A DNA stretch of 43,254 bases from NCBI GenBank assembly GCA_903888765.1, contig CAISVF010000611.1, positions 1 to 43,254 of the forward strand, read 5' to 3'. Both the position numbers and the translations under genes were made by a program. The notes under the pieces are model-generated. The model saw only the letters and a list, made by a program, of their open reading frames with translations. It made no database searches and was not told the DNA's origin. Shown here piece by piece: positions 18,651 through 26,426 of this stretch. How positions within the stretch are numbered: position 1 is the stretch's first letter; each line of letters starts with the position of its first letter. The stretch is from an uncultured Verrucomicrobia subdivision 3 bacterium. GTDB taxonomy: Bacteria; Verrucomicrobiota; Verrucomicrobiia; Limisphaerales; UBA11358.

Positions 18651-19904
18651 ATGAGAGCAATCGTTGCCATTATCGCTGCCGCTGAATTAATCGCCGGCAG
18701 TTGCGGGGCCAAAAGTTCGTTGAACGTGCGTGACTTCGGTGCGGTGGGCGATGGGGTGGCAAAAGACACCTCTGCTATCCAAAAAGCCTTGGATGAATGC
18801 GCCGGTGGCGGCGGGGGAACGGTGCTGGTGCCGGACGGGGTTTACCTGACCGGCAGTCTGGTGCTCGGACGGGACACCACGCTCCAGTTGTCTTCGCGCG
18901 CCAGCTTGGTGGGGAGCCCGGACATTGCCGATTACCCGCTGGTCAACATCCGGTGGGAAGGTGAATTCCGGGAAGGTCACCGCGCCCTGCTATCGGCTTC
19001 CAATGCCGCTAATGTCAAACTTACCGGCGGGTTCATCTTCGGTCCGCCCTCGCCCTTGAGCCACCTGCGCAATCCGCGGGGGCCTTCCCTCATCGAATTG
19101 ACAGGCTGCACCAATGCTGTGCTGGAAAGTTTCACCACGCAGTACCAGCAGCTCTGGTCTATTCACCTGCTGTTTTGCCAAAACCTGACCGCCCAAAACC
19201 TTACTTTGCGCACGGTTGGCGCTAATGGTGATGGTATTGACGTGGATTCCTGCGATGGCGTGACGATTGACCGCTGCGACATTAACACCGGCGACGATGC
19301 CATTTCACTCAAGTCTGGCCGCGGCTTGGCTGCTCAAAGCCTGGGCCGGCCCACGCAAAATGTGCTCATTCGCGATTGCCGCCTGCACAGCTCCATTTAC
19401 GCCGCCATCGGCTTGGGCACTGAAATGTCCGGCGGCATCCGTGACGTGAAATTACAAAATTGCGTGCTGTCCGGTCGCCAGAACGCCATTTTTATCAAGA
19501 GCCGTGAAGGGCGCGGCGGTTTCATGGAAAACATTTCCGGCGAAAATCTGACCATCCTCAAGTCGCCGACCTTCATCGGCATTGATCTTTTGAAAAAGGG
19601 GATTCAAGCCACCGATCCCGTGCCGGGCGAGGTGGAGAAATGGGCGCGCGTGCAGAATTTCAGCTTCAAGCATGTTCGCGTCCAGGATGTCGCCGAGCTG
19701 GTCGCAGGCGTCAATGTGCCCACGGCCCGGCCGGTGGAGGGGTTCGCGCTGGCGGATATTTCCGGGACCTGTTCCCGGGGGATTTCCCTGGCCAACATGA
19801 CCAACGTGGTTTTGTCCCAGATCAACGTCACCGGTTTCGCCGGGTCTCTGATCAAGACCACCAACGTGCAGGGCACGGGGCTGGACCTTTCTGCCGCGAA
19901 ATAA
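18651..19904 (+). CDS. Glycoside hydrolase family 28 (polygalacturonase-like), exported
   Basis: This 417-aa right-handed beta-helix protein probably hydrolyses galacturonan or a related pectic backbone. It starts LNVRDFGAVGDGVAKDTSAIQKAL, the standard pectate-lyase-superfamily entry. Catalytic-type acids appear in NGDGIDVDSC (D194, D197) and TGDD (D215, D216). The downstream IGLGTEMSGG matches the bacterial IGSEMSGG block. Two usual features are altered: the GHG histidine motif reads HSSIYAAIG, and RIK reads FIK. Activity or substrate may therefore differ from classic polygalacturonases. The signal peptide (MRAIVAIIAAAELIAGSC) ends in a weak lipobox-like AGSC. The ATG at 18651 was chosen because the open frame upstream reaches into the divergent gene. 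It converges with the pectate lyase, with stop codons abutting at 19904/19905. Confidence 0.88.
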   Translation: MRAIVAIIAAAELIAGSCGAKSSLNVRDFGAVGDGVAKDTSAIQKALDECAGGGGGTVLVPDGVYLTGSLVLGRDTTLQLSSRASLVGSPDIADYPLVNIRWEGEFREGHRALLSASNAANVKLTGGFIFGPPSPLSHLRNPRGPSLIELTGCTNAVLESFTTQYQQLWSIHLLFCQNLTAQNLTLRTVGANGDGIDVDSCDGVTIDRCDINTGDDAISLKSGRGLAAQSLGRPTQNVLIRDCRLHSSIYAAIGLGTEMSGGIRDVKLQNCVLSGRQNAIFIKSREGRGGFMENISGENLTILKSPTFIGIDLLKKGIQATDPVPGEVEKWARVQNFSFKHVRVQDVAELVAGVNVPTARPVEGFALADISGTCSRGISLANMTNVVLSQINVTGFAGSLIKTTNVQGTGLDLSAAK

Positions 19905-21188
19905 TCAGGGTTTTTGCGGATGCAACTGCGCCCAGCGCGCATAGTGTTCTAACACGCGTTTGCCCGTGTCCTTGAACCAGGCATAGCCTTTGCGCCGTTC
20001 GCGGGAAATTTCATTCACGTCGTCGTGAATCGTCTTGTCGCGGTCGCCAAAGATCGGTCGGTCCGTTCCGATTTCGTAGTAGCGCGACCAGATGGGGCCG
20101 TTGTCCGGCGCATTTACCAGCTTGCGGCTTTCCGTGCCCACCACGCGAAAGGCTTTGTCCATGATCTTGGTTTTTTTAAACCAGGTGGCCGCCGCGTGAA
20201 CCGCTGTCACCACCCGCGAATCTGGCTGTGGCAATTGCATCAGGAATAAGATCAGCGTGCCGCTCTCGCTGGACGCTGCCGCCGGCATCTCATAGTTTCG
20301 CGCGGATACGGGCTGTAACGTGATGGCATCGTGCTGCTGGCCCCACACGGTGCGGCGTCCGTCCGCGACAATTTGCGCGGCCAGCATGCAATCCAATGCT
20401 TTTTGCCAGCCGGCCTCTGCCTGCGCACGTAATTCTTTGTCCGTGAAGGCAAATTCCGCCTGTCCGCCCGCCACGTCGCGGAGGAATTCAACAATGTGCA
20501 GCATGGCATCGTCATTGAATGTCACCGCATCGTGATACCCTCCTTGCAACGGCCAGACTTGCGGCCAGCCGCCATTGGGATACTGGGCGGCAAAAATATA
20601 ATCCAGCCCGCGCCGGAAGGAATTTTTCCACGCCTCTGCATGGTCTTTTGAGGAAGCGATGACTTTGGCGAGGAACCGTAATTCGGTGGTGGTTGCGTCA
20701 TTGTCGAAGGTGCCCACATAATTCCAGCTGTCCTCCAGCGGCGTGTCAAAATCGTTGGTGCCGAGCCAGAGTGATCCGTTTTCTGCCCCGAAAAGCTCGC
20801 CGGGCAACCGCTTTCGCGCGGTAAAATCGGTGTTTTTACTCCAGCCGCCCGCCGGGGTTTGGAACGATACGAGAATATCGGCAATACGTTGCGCCGCTGC
20901 TCCCGCATACCAACTGGCCTCATTATCCAGCGACAGTCCCTTGGCGGAGTGCGTCTTGGGTGGCAGTGTGGACTTTTTCAAGTCATGGGTTTTCAACTCT
21001 GCCAGCAAAAAATCCCGGTCCGCCTGCCGTTGCCGTTGCGAATGTTCATAATAGGCCTTCCAGGCGGGCAAGCCGGCGACCCGGTTGGCGGTGAGCGGGG
21101 TGGCGGGAATATTGGTGGCAATCACCGCGCTGCGCGAGGGTGCGCAGAACAAAATGAATAATAGGCCTAAGCGGCGGGCACAGATCAT
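19905..21188 (-). CDS. pelA: Pectate lyase, polysaccharide lyase family 10
   Basis: This secreted 427-aa enzyme of the PL10 family cleaves polygalacturonate by beta-elimination, giving unsaturated oligogalacturonides. The signal peptide is MICARRLGLLFILFCAPSRS. Family landmarks are FQTPAGGWSKNTDF, GTFDNDATTTELRFLAKV, AQYPNGGWPQVWPL, FNDDAMLHIVEFLRDVA, WGQQHDAITLQPVSARNYE followed by MPAAASSESG, and the C-terminal GDRDKTIHDDVNEISRERR, which carries the conserved Arg/Asp-rich active-site region. It should act with the adjacent GH28 enzyme on pectin. The two genes are convergent with no spacer, so they need separate promoters. Confidence 0.93.
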   Translation of the reverse strand: MICARRLGLLFILFCAPSRSAVIATNIPATPLTANRVAGLPAWKAYYEHSQRQRQADRDFLLAELKTHDLKKSTLPPKTHSAKGLSLDNEASWYAGAAAQRIADILVSFQTPAGGWSKNTDFTARKRLPGELFGAENGSLWLGTNDFDTPLEDSWNYVGTFDNDATTTELRFLAKVIASSKDHAEAWKNSFRRGLDYIFAAQYPNGGWPQVWPLQGGYHDAVTFNDDAMLHIVEFLRDVAGGQAEFAFTDKELRAQAEAGWQKALDCMLAAQIVADGRRTVWGQQHDAITLQPVSARNYEMPAAASSESGTLILFLMQLPQPDSRVVTAVHAAATWFKKTKIMDKAFRVVGTESRKLVNAPDNGPIWSRYYEIGTDRPIFGDRDKTIHDDVNEISRERRKGYAWFKDTGKRVLEHYARWAQLHPQKP

Positions 21189-21295
21189 GAGAGTTTCAGA
21201 CGCTGATACCCTTGGTTAAGTTTCCGGACTTTTCCTCCTTCTTGACATCATGGGCGCAAGCGGGCGGGGGCCGATGACCGTACCAAAGCCTCAAA

Positions 21296-21631
21296 TCAAG
21301 CCTTCTTCACAAAACAGGCTTTGAGACCCACGGATATGCCATCCACCTTGCAAGTGATTTCATGATCGCCGTCGCCAAGCCGGATGGGTTTGGATTTGGA
21401 ACCGCCCTTGAGCACTTGAGAGCCGCCCAGTTTCAAGTCTTTGATGAGGATCACACAATCGCCATCAGCCAGGCGGTTGCCGTGGGCGTCCTTCACCATG
21501 CGCGGGCCGTCGGTCGCTTCGGGGGCGGCTTCCCGCGGCCATTCATGGCCACAGGTCACACATTCGTAATTTTGGGTGTGTTCTAGAATCTCAGGCATTT
21601 CGCACATCGGGCAGGCCGTTGGTTTGGTCAT
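21296..21631 (-). CDS. YjdM/PhnA-family zinc-ribbon protein
   Basis: This 111-aa protein matches the small YjdM (formerly PhnA) family in full length. An N-terminal zinc ribbon uses C7, C10, C24 and C27 (CPMC and CVTC). The C-terminal PhnA domain includes DAHGNRLADGDCVILIKDLKLGG and GSKSKPIRL. Despite the older name it is not a phosphonate-degradation enzyme, and its true role is unsettled. It stands alone, about 107 bp behind the pectate lyase start on the same strand. Confidence 0.93.
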   Translation of the reverse strand: MTKPTACPMCEMPEILEHTQNYECVTCGHEWPREAAPEATDGPRMVKDAHGNRLADGDCVILIKDLKLGGSQVLKGGSKSKPIRLGDGDHEITCKVDGISVGLKACFVKKA

Positions 21632-21973
21632 AAAAAAGCATGATAACCAGCTATTGTGATCTGAATCAATCGCACATTTGTCCCGGGAATATTTGGCATG
21701 GACTATGGTCCCATGAATCTGATGAAAAAAGGAGGCTCGTGGTTAACATTTCACTGGTCGTACTTCTCTTATTGTTCGAAAGCGCTCGTGTCTATCCAAA
21801 GGATGGTATTACCAGAGCAGCAGCAACCCATCCTCAGCCGGGATCGGACGGTGTTGCTTCAACTCACCCTTCATAGGTGGAATTTGTTGCCCGAGCGTGT
21901 AGCAAAAACTGCCGGCAGGACATCCGGACGCAGGCGCATTCAACCGGCACGACGGAATGGCGTAAGGCGTCAT

Positions 21974-22003
21974 GCGGTGGCAAGGCGTTAGCCGCGACAC
22001 CGC
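21974..22003. repeat. GCGGTGG...CACCGC hairpin repeat, copy 1
   Basis: A stem GCGGTG/CACCGC encloses GCAAGGCGTTAGCCGCGA and is followed by TTTTT. It is a direct repeat of 22303-22331, apart from a short indel. Confidence 0.75.
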
Positions 22004-22025
22004 TTTTTCTCAACCACGATTTCAA

Positions 22026-22177
22026 GCCCCGTTCAGGGGCGATATCGTTGTAGAACCAAAATCAAAATAATTTTCAGCCCCGTCGGGGCGGCATCAGCCG
22101 ACACATTCCCGAAGATGCCTACGGAGCTTGTTTTCATTGGCGATGACGATTCTACAAATATATCGCGCCGACGGCGC
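22026..22177. repeat. Cluster of four REP-like palindromes in mixed orientation
   Basis: Two plus-oriented units lie at 22026-22058 (GCCCCGTTCAGGGGCGATAT, then GTTGTAGAACCA) and 22077-22095 (GCCCCGTCGGGGCGGCATC). Two minus-oriented units follow at 22111-22128 (reading GCTCCGTAGGCATCTTC) and 22150-22177 (reading GCGCCGTCGGCGCGATAT, then TTGTAGAA). The shared pattern is a GC-rich palindrome around CCGT, then G-AT or GCATC, then TTGTAGAA. The head-to-head layout is like a BIME. The same pattern precedes the RAYT-like remnant at 42 kb. Confidence 0.75.
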
Positions 22178-22302
22178 TAGGCATGGCGCGCTAATTAAAA
22201 TCGAGGGCGGGCAGGTTTACGGAGGGGCTTCGTGATTTCGATTACCTATTTTGATAAAAAGTCGAGGTGACAAGGAAGACTTGGCAAGCCCCAACGTGTC
22301 AT

Positions 22303-22331
22303 GCGGTGGCAAGGCGCAGCCGCGACACCGC
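22303..22331. repeat. GCGGTGG...CACCGC hairpin repeat, copy 2
   Basis: GCGGTGGCAAGGCGCAGCCG and the following CGACACCGC repeat copy 1 at 21974-22003, in the same orientation. Both are preceded by GTCAT. Confidence 0.75.
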
Positions 22332-22449
22332 TATCGCTCTCGCCAAGGCTTCCCGCCAGCCCGCCCACGATCGCCCGCCGCCACAGCTCCGCATTTCCCA
22401 ATTTAGGCTTTTTGCGTATTCGCTACCCCCTGCCACCATTCTGTCCCTC

Positions 22450-22544
22450 AAAGCGCCAGAGGTCTGGCGCTTTCCAAGACGCTTCGCGCCATCCAAGCGT
22501 CCCGTGAACGCGCCAGCGTCTTGAATGCGGTGGCCCTCCACCGC
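22450..22544. repeat. Composite palindromic repeat of nested hairpins
   Basis: It starts with the hairpin AAAGCGCCAGA/TCTGGCGCTTT (22450-22473). An outer inverted pair CCAAGACGCT (22475-22484) / AGCGTCTT (22515-22522) follows. It ends with the hairpin GCGGTGG-CCCT-CCACCGC (22527-22544) and TTTT. The organisation is that of a dispersed intergenic repeat or a multi-hairpin RNA rather than a gene. Confidence 0.7.
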
Positions 22545-22591
22545 TTTTCCCTGCCGCACCGGTTAACCACCCATTCGTTTCCCTCCGGAGC

Positions 22592-22608
22592 GCGGAGCCT
22601 TGCTCCGC
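22592..22608. repeat. Perfect 7-bp hairpin with 3-base loop
   Basis: GCGGAGC-CTT-GCTCCGC is a perfect inverted repeat in the repeat island. It resembles the other GC-rich palindromes nearby. Confidence 0.7.
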
Positions 22609-23142
22609 GGGTTAAAAAGAGAAAATTGACAATTTTTCCTGGCCGGGCGCGTGGCCGTTTGCCAAGACTTCCGTCTTCGCCGTCTTTGCTTTTAACCTGC
22701 CTCGGCGAGCGGGGAGTGACGTGCCCTGTCTTTGCCGTTCTTTGGCAGCCTCAAACATGGCATTAATTTGAGCCTCGTCACCTCGGCTCCTACCGGGTTT
22801 TGAATTTGGCTCTGAATTTAGCCAAAAATCCGGGCCGCTTTAAACCACGAATTTGCCACCTGCTTCGGGAAAAATTCCTGGCGGATCGCCCAAGGCGCAA
22901 TTAATCCGAATTCATCCCATGGATTTGTGTCACAATTTGGCAACAACCGGAGGCAGGCGCAGAAAATACGCCGGTAAATTTCTTAAAACCCGGAAAAACC
23001 TCTGAAATATAGCCTTTTTGCGAGCCGCGAATGGATGGCCGATTAGTGTTGCTCTATGGCTTTTAAGTGCAGGTTTTAGTCTTGGGGGATGGCTAAACTG
23101 TGGCTCTTAAAAATGAAAAGTTTCCTGAGTCTAAATAAAACT

Positions 23143-24147
23143 ATGTTGAATAAGAAAAGCGCCGGATTCCTCGCCCTTTTGGCAAGTTTTGCCGTTGGTG
23201 ATATTTTGTATGCCGGCTCTCTGGCATCCCCCAACAGTTACACCGCCGGCGATGTTTTGGTTTGCTTCCGTAAATCCGGCGGAGCCAATGACCTTGTGGT
23301 GGACGCCGGTCCCGTGTCCACGTTGACCAATGCGACGGTCAACCAAGTCATTCCGATTACTCAGTTCTCCGGCAGTCAGCTAGCTAAGGTGGGCACCAAT
23401 GGCATTAGCTGGTCGGCCTTTACCTGGTTTGACAATTCATTTTTGCCGTCGAGTGTTCAATACACTTTGTTTGTGAGCAAAGGGCGCACGTCGGTGGGTA
23501 CACAAACCACGCCGTGGGTGCAGCAGAGTCAAAATTCGCAGAAAGGCACTGCCCTGACCATGAGTGTTATTCCCGCTGGGGCTGGCGATTGCCGGAATTA
23601 TCAGGTGGTGAATTCGGATACGGCTGTGGTTGAGCCGGATGATATAAACAATGTAAATGTTAATTATCTTAACGGCCAAAGTTATTATGGAACCTTGGGG
23701 GCGAATCTCGATTTCAGTGGTAAGTTTACGGTTGGCAGTGACACCATCGAATGTAACACGGCGGCTAATTTTATCACGGCTGGGGTAGTGGCTCGCTCGG
23801 ATTTTTACCAGATTCCGCCGCGCGGCAATGGCAGCGTGAAATTTCTTGGTTATTTTGAGCTTAGCACCAACGGTGCTCTGACTTACGTGGCGTATCCCAG
23901 CTTGACCGCGCCAACTCCGACAGTTCCGGTGATCAAATCCATCAGCCGCAACAGTGGGATTTCCAGTGTCAGTTTCACCACGGGCACCTTTGGCACTTAT
24001 ACTTTGCGGGGAACCAATAGCGCCGGTTTCGCCACCGCCCGCACCAATTGGCCGGCGATTTCTTCGATTACCGGCAATGGTTCCATTCTGACTTTGCAGG
24101 ACACGACTTCCCTCAGCAGCAAGTTTTATGTAATCACGGCTCAATAA
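23143..24147 (+). CDS. Exported protein, paralogue of the adjacent PEP-CTERM protein
   Basis: No named family is recognised. From the ATG at 23143 the product is 334 aa with a signal peptide (MLNKKSAGFLALLASFAVGDILYAG). The frame is also open from 23089, but that adds a second Lys-rich lead-in. The mature start, SYTAGDVLVCFRKSGGANDL, aligns with the start of the next gene's product (NYQNGDMLAAF...KDVIVDLG). The region FLGYFELSTNGALTYV aligns with its YLGNFTLDNTGILTFSP. In place of a PEP-CTERM tail this protein has about 70 residues ending SSKFYVITAQ, like the C-terminal module of the S53 peptidases. It is 37 bp upstream of the paralogue and probably co-transcribed with it. Confidence 0.8.
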   Translation: MLNKKSAGFLALLASFAVGDILYAGSLASPNSYTAGDVLVCFRKSGGANDLVVDAGPVSTLTNATVNQVIPITQFSGSQLAKVGTNGISWSAFTWFDNSFLPSSVQYTLFVSKGRTSVGTQTTPWVQQSQNSQKGTALTMSVIPAGAGDCRNYQVVNSDTAVVEPDDINNVNVNYLNGQSYYGTLGANLDFSGKFTVGSDTIECNTAANFITAGVVARSDFYQIPPRGNGSVKFLGYFELSTNGALTYVAYPSLTAPTPTVPVIKSISRNSGISSVSFTTGTFGTYTLRGTNSAGFATARTNWPAISSITGNGSILTLQDTTSLSSKFYVITAQ

Positions 24148-24184
24148 CGGGACGTGATTTATCTCCAAACCAAAACAAAATAAC

Positions 24185-24967
24185 ATGAAAAAACATACAA
24201 TCCTCACAGCAGTCATGGCTGCCGCCGTAATGGGCGGGACCAGCGCCATGGCACAATTCAACTACCAAAACGGTGACATGCTCGCCGCCTTCGGCAATGG
24301 TACGGCCGCTGGCAGCAAGGACGTCATAGTGGATCTTGGTTCCATTGCCAATTTCCAACCCGGTCCGGCTACCCAGAGCTGGGATTTGAGTTCTTATATG
24401 ACTTCCCAGTTTGGCGGCCTCAGTGGCAGCGTTTATTGGGCCGTTCTCGGTGCCAATAATCCCGTGCTGGGCATCTATAACCATGCCGTTTCACAGGCGG
24501 ATACTTATACTTTTTGGAGTACCGTGGGTCGTGCGGATGTAAACACGCAAAATGCCTCGCCCGCTGTGGTGCGAAGCGTGGCTCAACACGCTGCCGTGAA
24601 TAACATCATTTCGATTGGTCAAACGACCCTCCCTGCTTCGGCTAGTCCTGGTTTAATCACCGATTTGGCACCGGGTGTTGAAGCCGTGGACGTTTCTGCC
24701 GGGGTGTTTAGCACAGCGATGACTAGCCCTTACAACGGTAATCTTCAAGGTTCCATCGGCTATAACGTGATCAATAACGGGGCCGGTGTTTCTGATCTGT
24801 TCAAAAACGACCCTCGCTCCGGAGCCACCACCACCGCCACGTATCTCGGTAATTTCACCTTGGACAACACCGGTATTTTGACCTTCAGCCCGGTTCCTGA
24901 ACCCTCCACCTGGATGATGATTGGTTCGGGCGCTGTGGTCTTGCTCACTCTTCGTCGCCGTAAATAA
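24185..24967 (+). CDS. PEP-CTERM sorting-domain exported protein
   Basis: This 260-aa protein has an N-terminal signal peptide (MKKHTILTAVMAAAVMGGTSAMAQ) and a C-terminal PEP-CTERM signal. The signal consists of VPEPSTW, a hydrophobic segment (MMIGSGAVVLLTL) and RRRK at the very end. Such proteins are sorted and cleaved by an exosortase at the outer envelope and are often linked to exopolysaccharide production. No exosortase gene is in this window. The body has the DML...DVIVDLGSIANF pattern common to uncharacterised PEP-CTERM proteins and shared with the gene before it. It is the middle of a probable three-gene unit. Confidence 0.9.
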   Translation: MKKHTILTAVMAAAVMGGTSAMAQFNYQNGDMLAAFGNGTAAGSKDVIVDLGSIANFQPGPATQSWDLSSYMTSQFGGLSGSVYWAVLGANNPVLGIYNHAVSQADTYTFWSTVGRADVNTQNASPAVVRSVAQHAAVNNIISIGQTTLPASASPGLITDLAPGVEAVDVSAGVFSTAMTSPYNGNLQGSIGYNVINNGAGVSDLFKNDPRSGATTTATYLGNFTLDNTGILTFSPVPEPSTWMMIGSGAVVLLTLRRRK

Positions 24968-25030
24968 TCAATTAGCTCCTTTACCATCAACAAACAATAA
25001 AACACAACAATAGTCCGAAATAAAAAATAT

Positions 25031-26353
25031 ATGAAAAAAGCATTATCCATCACCTTGGCTGCCGGTTTGGCCAGCGCTCTGCCGCTGCAAGCCGCGAACA
25101 GCATCTTTCTGACCGGCTCCACGGCCTTCCGCGCCAACGTGCATGACGCCTGTTTCAAGTTGTTCAGCCCCGCCCCGGCGGTCAAATATGACACCACCAA
25201 AGTCATCGGTGGCGACGGCACCTCCACCAACAGCAATCCTGTGTGGACGATGACCGGCACCCCGATCAGCGCCGTCACCAATATCAGTGGAACCATGACC
25301 ATCTATGCTGATTTCACTGGTTCGATTCAAGGTATTGCTGCCGTTGAAAACAAGACCAAGCTTCCTTACCTCAACACGGATGGCACCTTGCGGACCAATA
25401 CGCCGACGATTGCCTTTACCGACAATTCCAGCGGTGCGGTTCCTTACCCGGCCAAAGGAAGTTTCTCTGAAGAGCAGGTTGCGGTTCAACCCTTCGTGAT
25501 CGTGAAATCAAACGCCGGTGGCGTGATGAATAGCATCAACAACGTTACTTGGGAACAGTTGAATAACATGGTCACGCTTGGTTCCATTCCTCTTTCCACC
25601 TGGACGGGCAATAAGGCTGCGGATTACAACACCAGCATCTACCTGCTTCAGCGCACCAAAGACTCCGGTACCCGCCGCACGATCCTGGCTTATCTGGGTT
25701 ATGGCTATAATCAAGGTGTCAGTGTTTATAATTTTGACCCGACCAACAACGCGATCTATTCAGCCGTTAACTCCCTCAACACCGCCGCCGGTGCTCCTGG
25801 CTACGGCGTGGTTGGTTCCGCCGGTGTTAGCGGTGCGAACTTGAACTGGGGTCCTGGTTATGTGGGTGGCGGCGACATCAAAAACGCCATCAAAAATACC
25901 GGCTCTGCCAACTTGACCTTGGGCTACTTGTCCTTCGCGGATGCCAAGGGCATTACCGGTGTCAACTGGTCTCAGGTTATTTCTCTCAATGGTGTTTGGC
26001 CCACGGCGGCGGGCGCTGCCCTACATGGCAACACCGGCACCAATGACTTCTCGCCGATCTCGGCTGGTTGCTATGGCTACTGGGGTTATGAAGTGGTGGT
26101 TTATCCGAACGTGGCACCCAGTTCTTTGAGCGCCGACCAAGACTTGGTTGCCGGCCAGTTGGGCAACCGCACCACCCCTGGTACCTTCTTGGGTGTGTTG
26201 GACGCGCAGACCTATGATGGTGTGCTCGCCACCCCTGCTATCGGCAGCCTTGAAAACGAAATCGAAAATAGCAAAGTCAATGGTGCTACCGCGATTCGTT
26301 TGTCTGACATGACCTCGTCCCGCACCTCGGTCGGCGGCACGATCACTCCCTAA
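25031..26353 (+). CDS. Exported protein with PstS-like periplasmic-binding fold
   Basis: This 440-aa protein has a signal peptide (MKKALSITLAAGLASALPLQA). The mature part begins NSIFLTGSTAFRANV, a GST-x-type opening as in PstS/PBP-like proteins. It contains KDSGTRRTILAYLGYG (about residues 215-230), comparable to the SGTR ligand loop of phosphate-binding proteins, and LGYLSFADAKG, like the IGYV-x-F segment. These suggest a substrate-binding fold, probably for an oxyanion, but this is inference. No ABC transporter permease or ATPase is nearby, and there is no PEP-CTERM tail. The spacing of 63 bp behind the PEP-CTERM gene and the terminator just downstream make it the last gene of the unit. Confidence 0.75.
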   Translation: MKKALSITLAAGLASALPLQAANSIFLTGSTAFRANVHDACFKLFSPAPAVKYDTTKVIGGDGTSTNSNPVWTMTGTPISAVTNISGTMTIYADFTGSIQGIAAVENKTKLPYLNTDGTLRTNTPTIAFTDNSSGAVPYPAKGSFSEEQVAVQPFVIVKSNAGGVMNSINNVTWEQLNNMVTLGSIPLSTWTGNKAADYNTSIYLLQRTKDSGTRRTILAYLGYGYNQGVSVYNFDPTNNAIYSAVNSLNTAAGAPGYGVVGSAGVSGANLNWGPGYVGGGDIKNAIKNTGSANLTLGYLSFADAKGITGVNWSQVISLNGVWPTAAGAALHGNTGTNDFSPISAGCYGYWGYEVVVYPNVAPSSLSADQDLVAGQLGNRTTPGTFLGVLDAQTYDGVLATPAIGSLENEIENSKVNGATAIRLSDMTSSRTSVGGTITP

Positions 26354-26378
26354 TTGGATTTAGTCCTAGCTCCATCAT

Positions 26379-26412
26379 GGCCGGTGCGGATTTTTCCGCG
26401 CCGGCCTTTCTT
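26379..26412 (+). terminator. Rho-independent terminator of the exported-protein unit
   Basis: GGCCGGTGCGG (26379-26389) pairs with CCGCGCCGGCC (26396-26406), 11 bp with one G-U pair and a 6-base loop. TTTCTT follows. It lies 25 bp after the stop of the PstS-like gene. Confidence 0.85.
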
Positions 26413-26426
26413 CGCACAAAGAACTG

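Larger units (their letters stand above)
21632..23142. other. Gene-poor repeat island
   Basis: About 1.5 kb with no convincing gene. Short open frames on both strands have biased compositions produced by the repeats. The stretch holds two copies of a 29-30-bp hairpin repeat, a cluster of four REP-like palindromes, several perfect hairpins and low-complexity spacers. The last 200 bp before 23143 is A/T-richer and probably contains the promoter of the exported-protein cluster, although I could not assign clear -35 and -10 boxes. Confidence 0.7.

Noticed and set aside
22026-22177. A CRISPR array
   Set aside because: The units differ in sequence and orientation, the spacing is irregular and there are no cas genes; they fit REP-like palindromes instead.
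21640-22766. Several short open frames in the repeat island
   Set aside because: They have Pro/Ala/Arg-biased compositions, end in repeats and show no start signals or family motifs.
23037-23055. A possible sigma-54 promoter (TGGC...TTGC) before the exported-protein cluster
   Set aside because: The distance between the GG and GC elements is two bases too long for a -24/-12 promoter.
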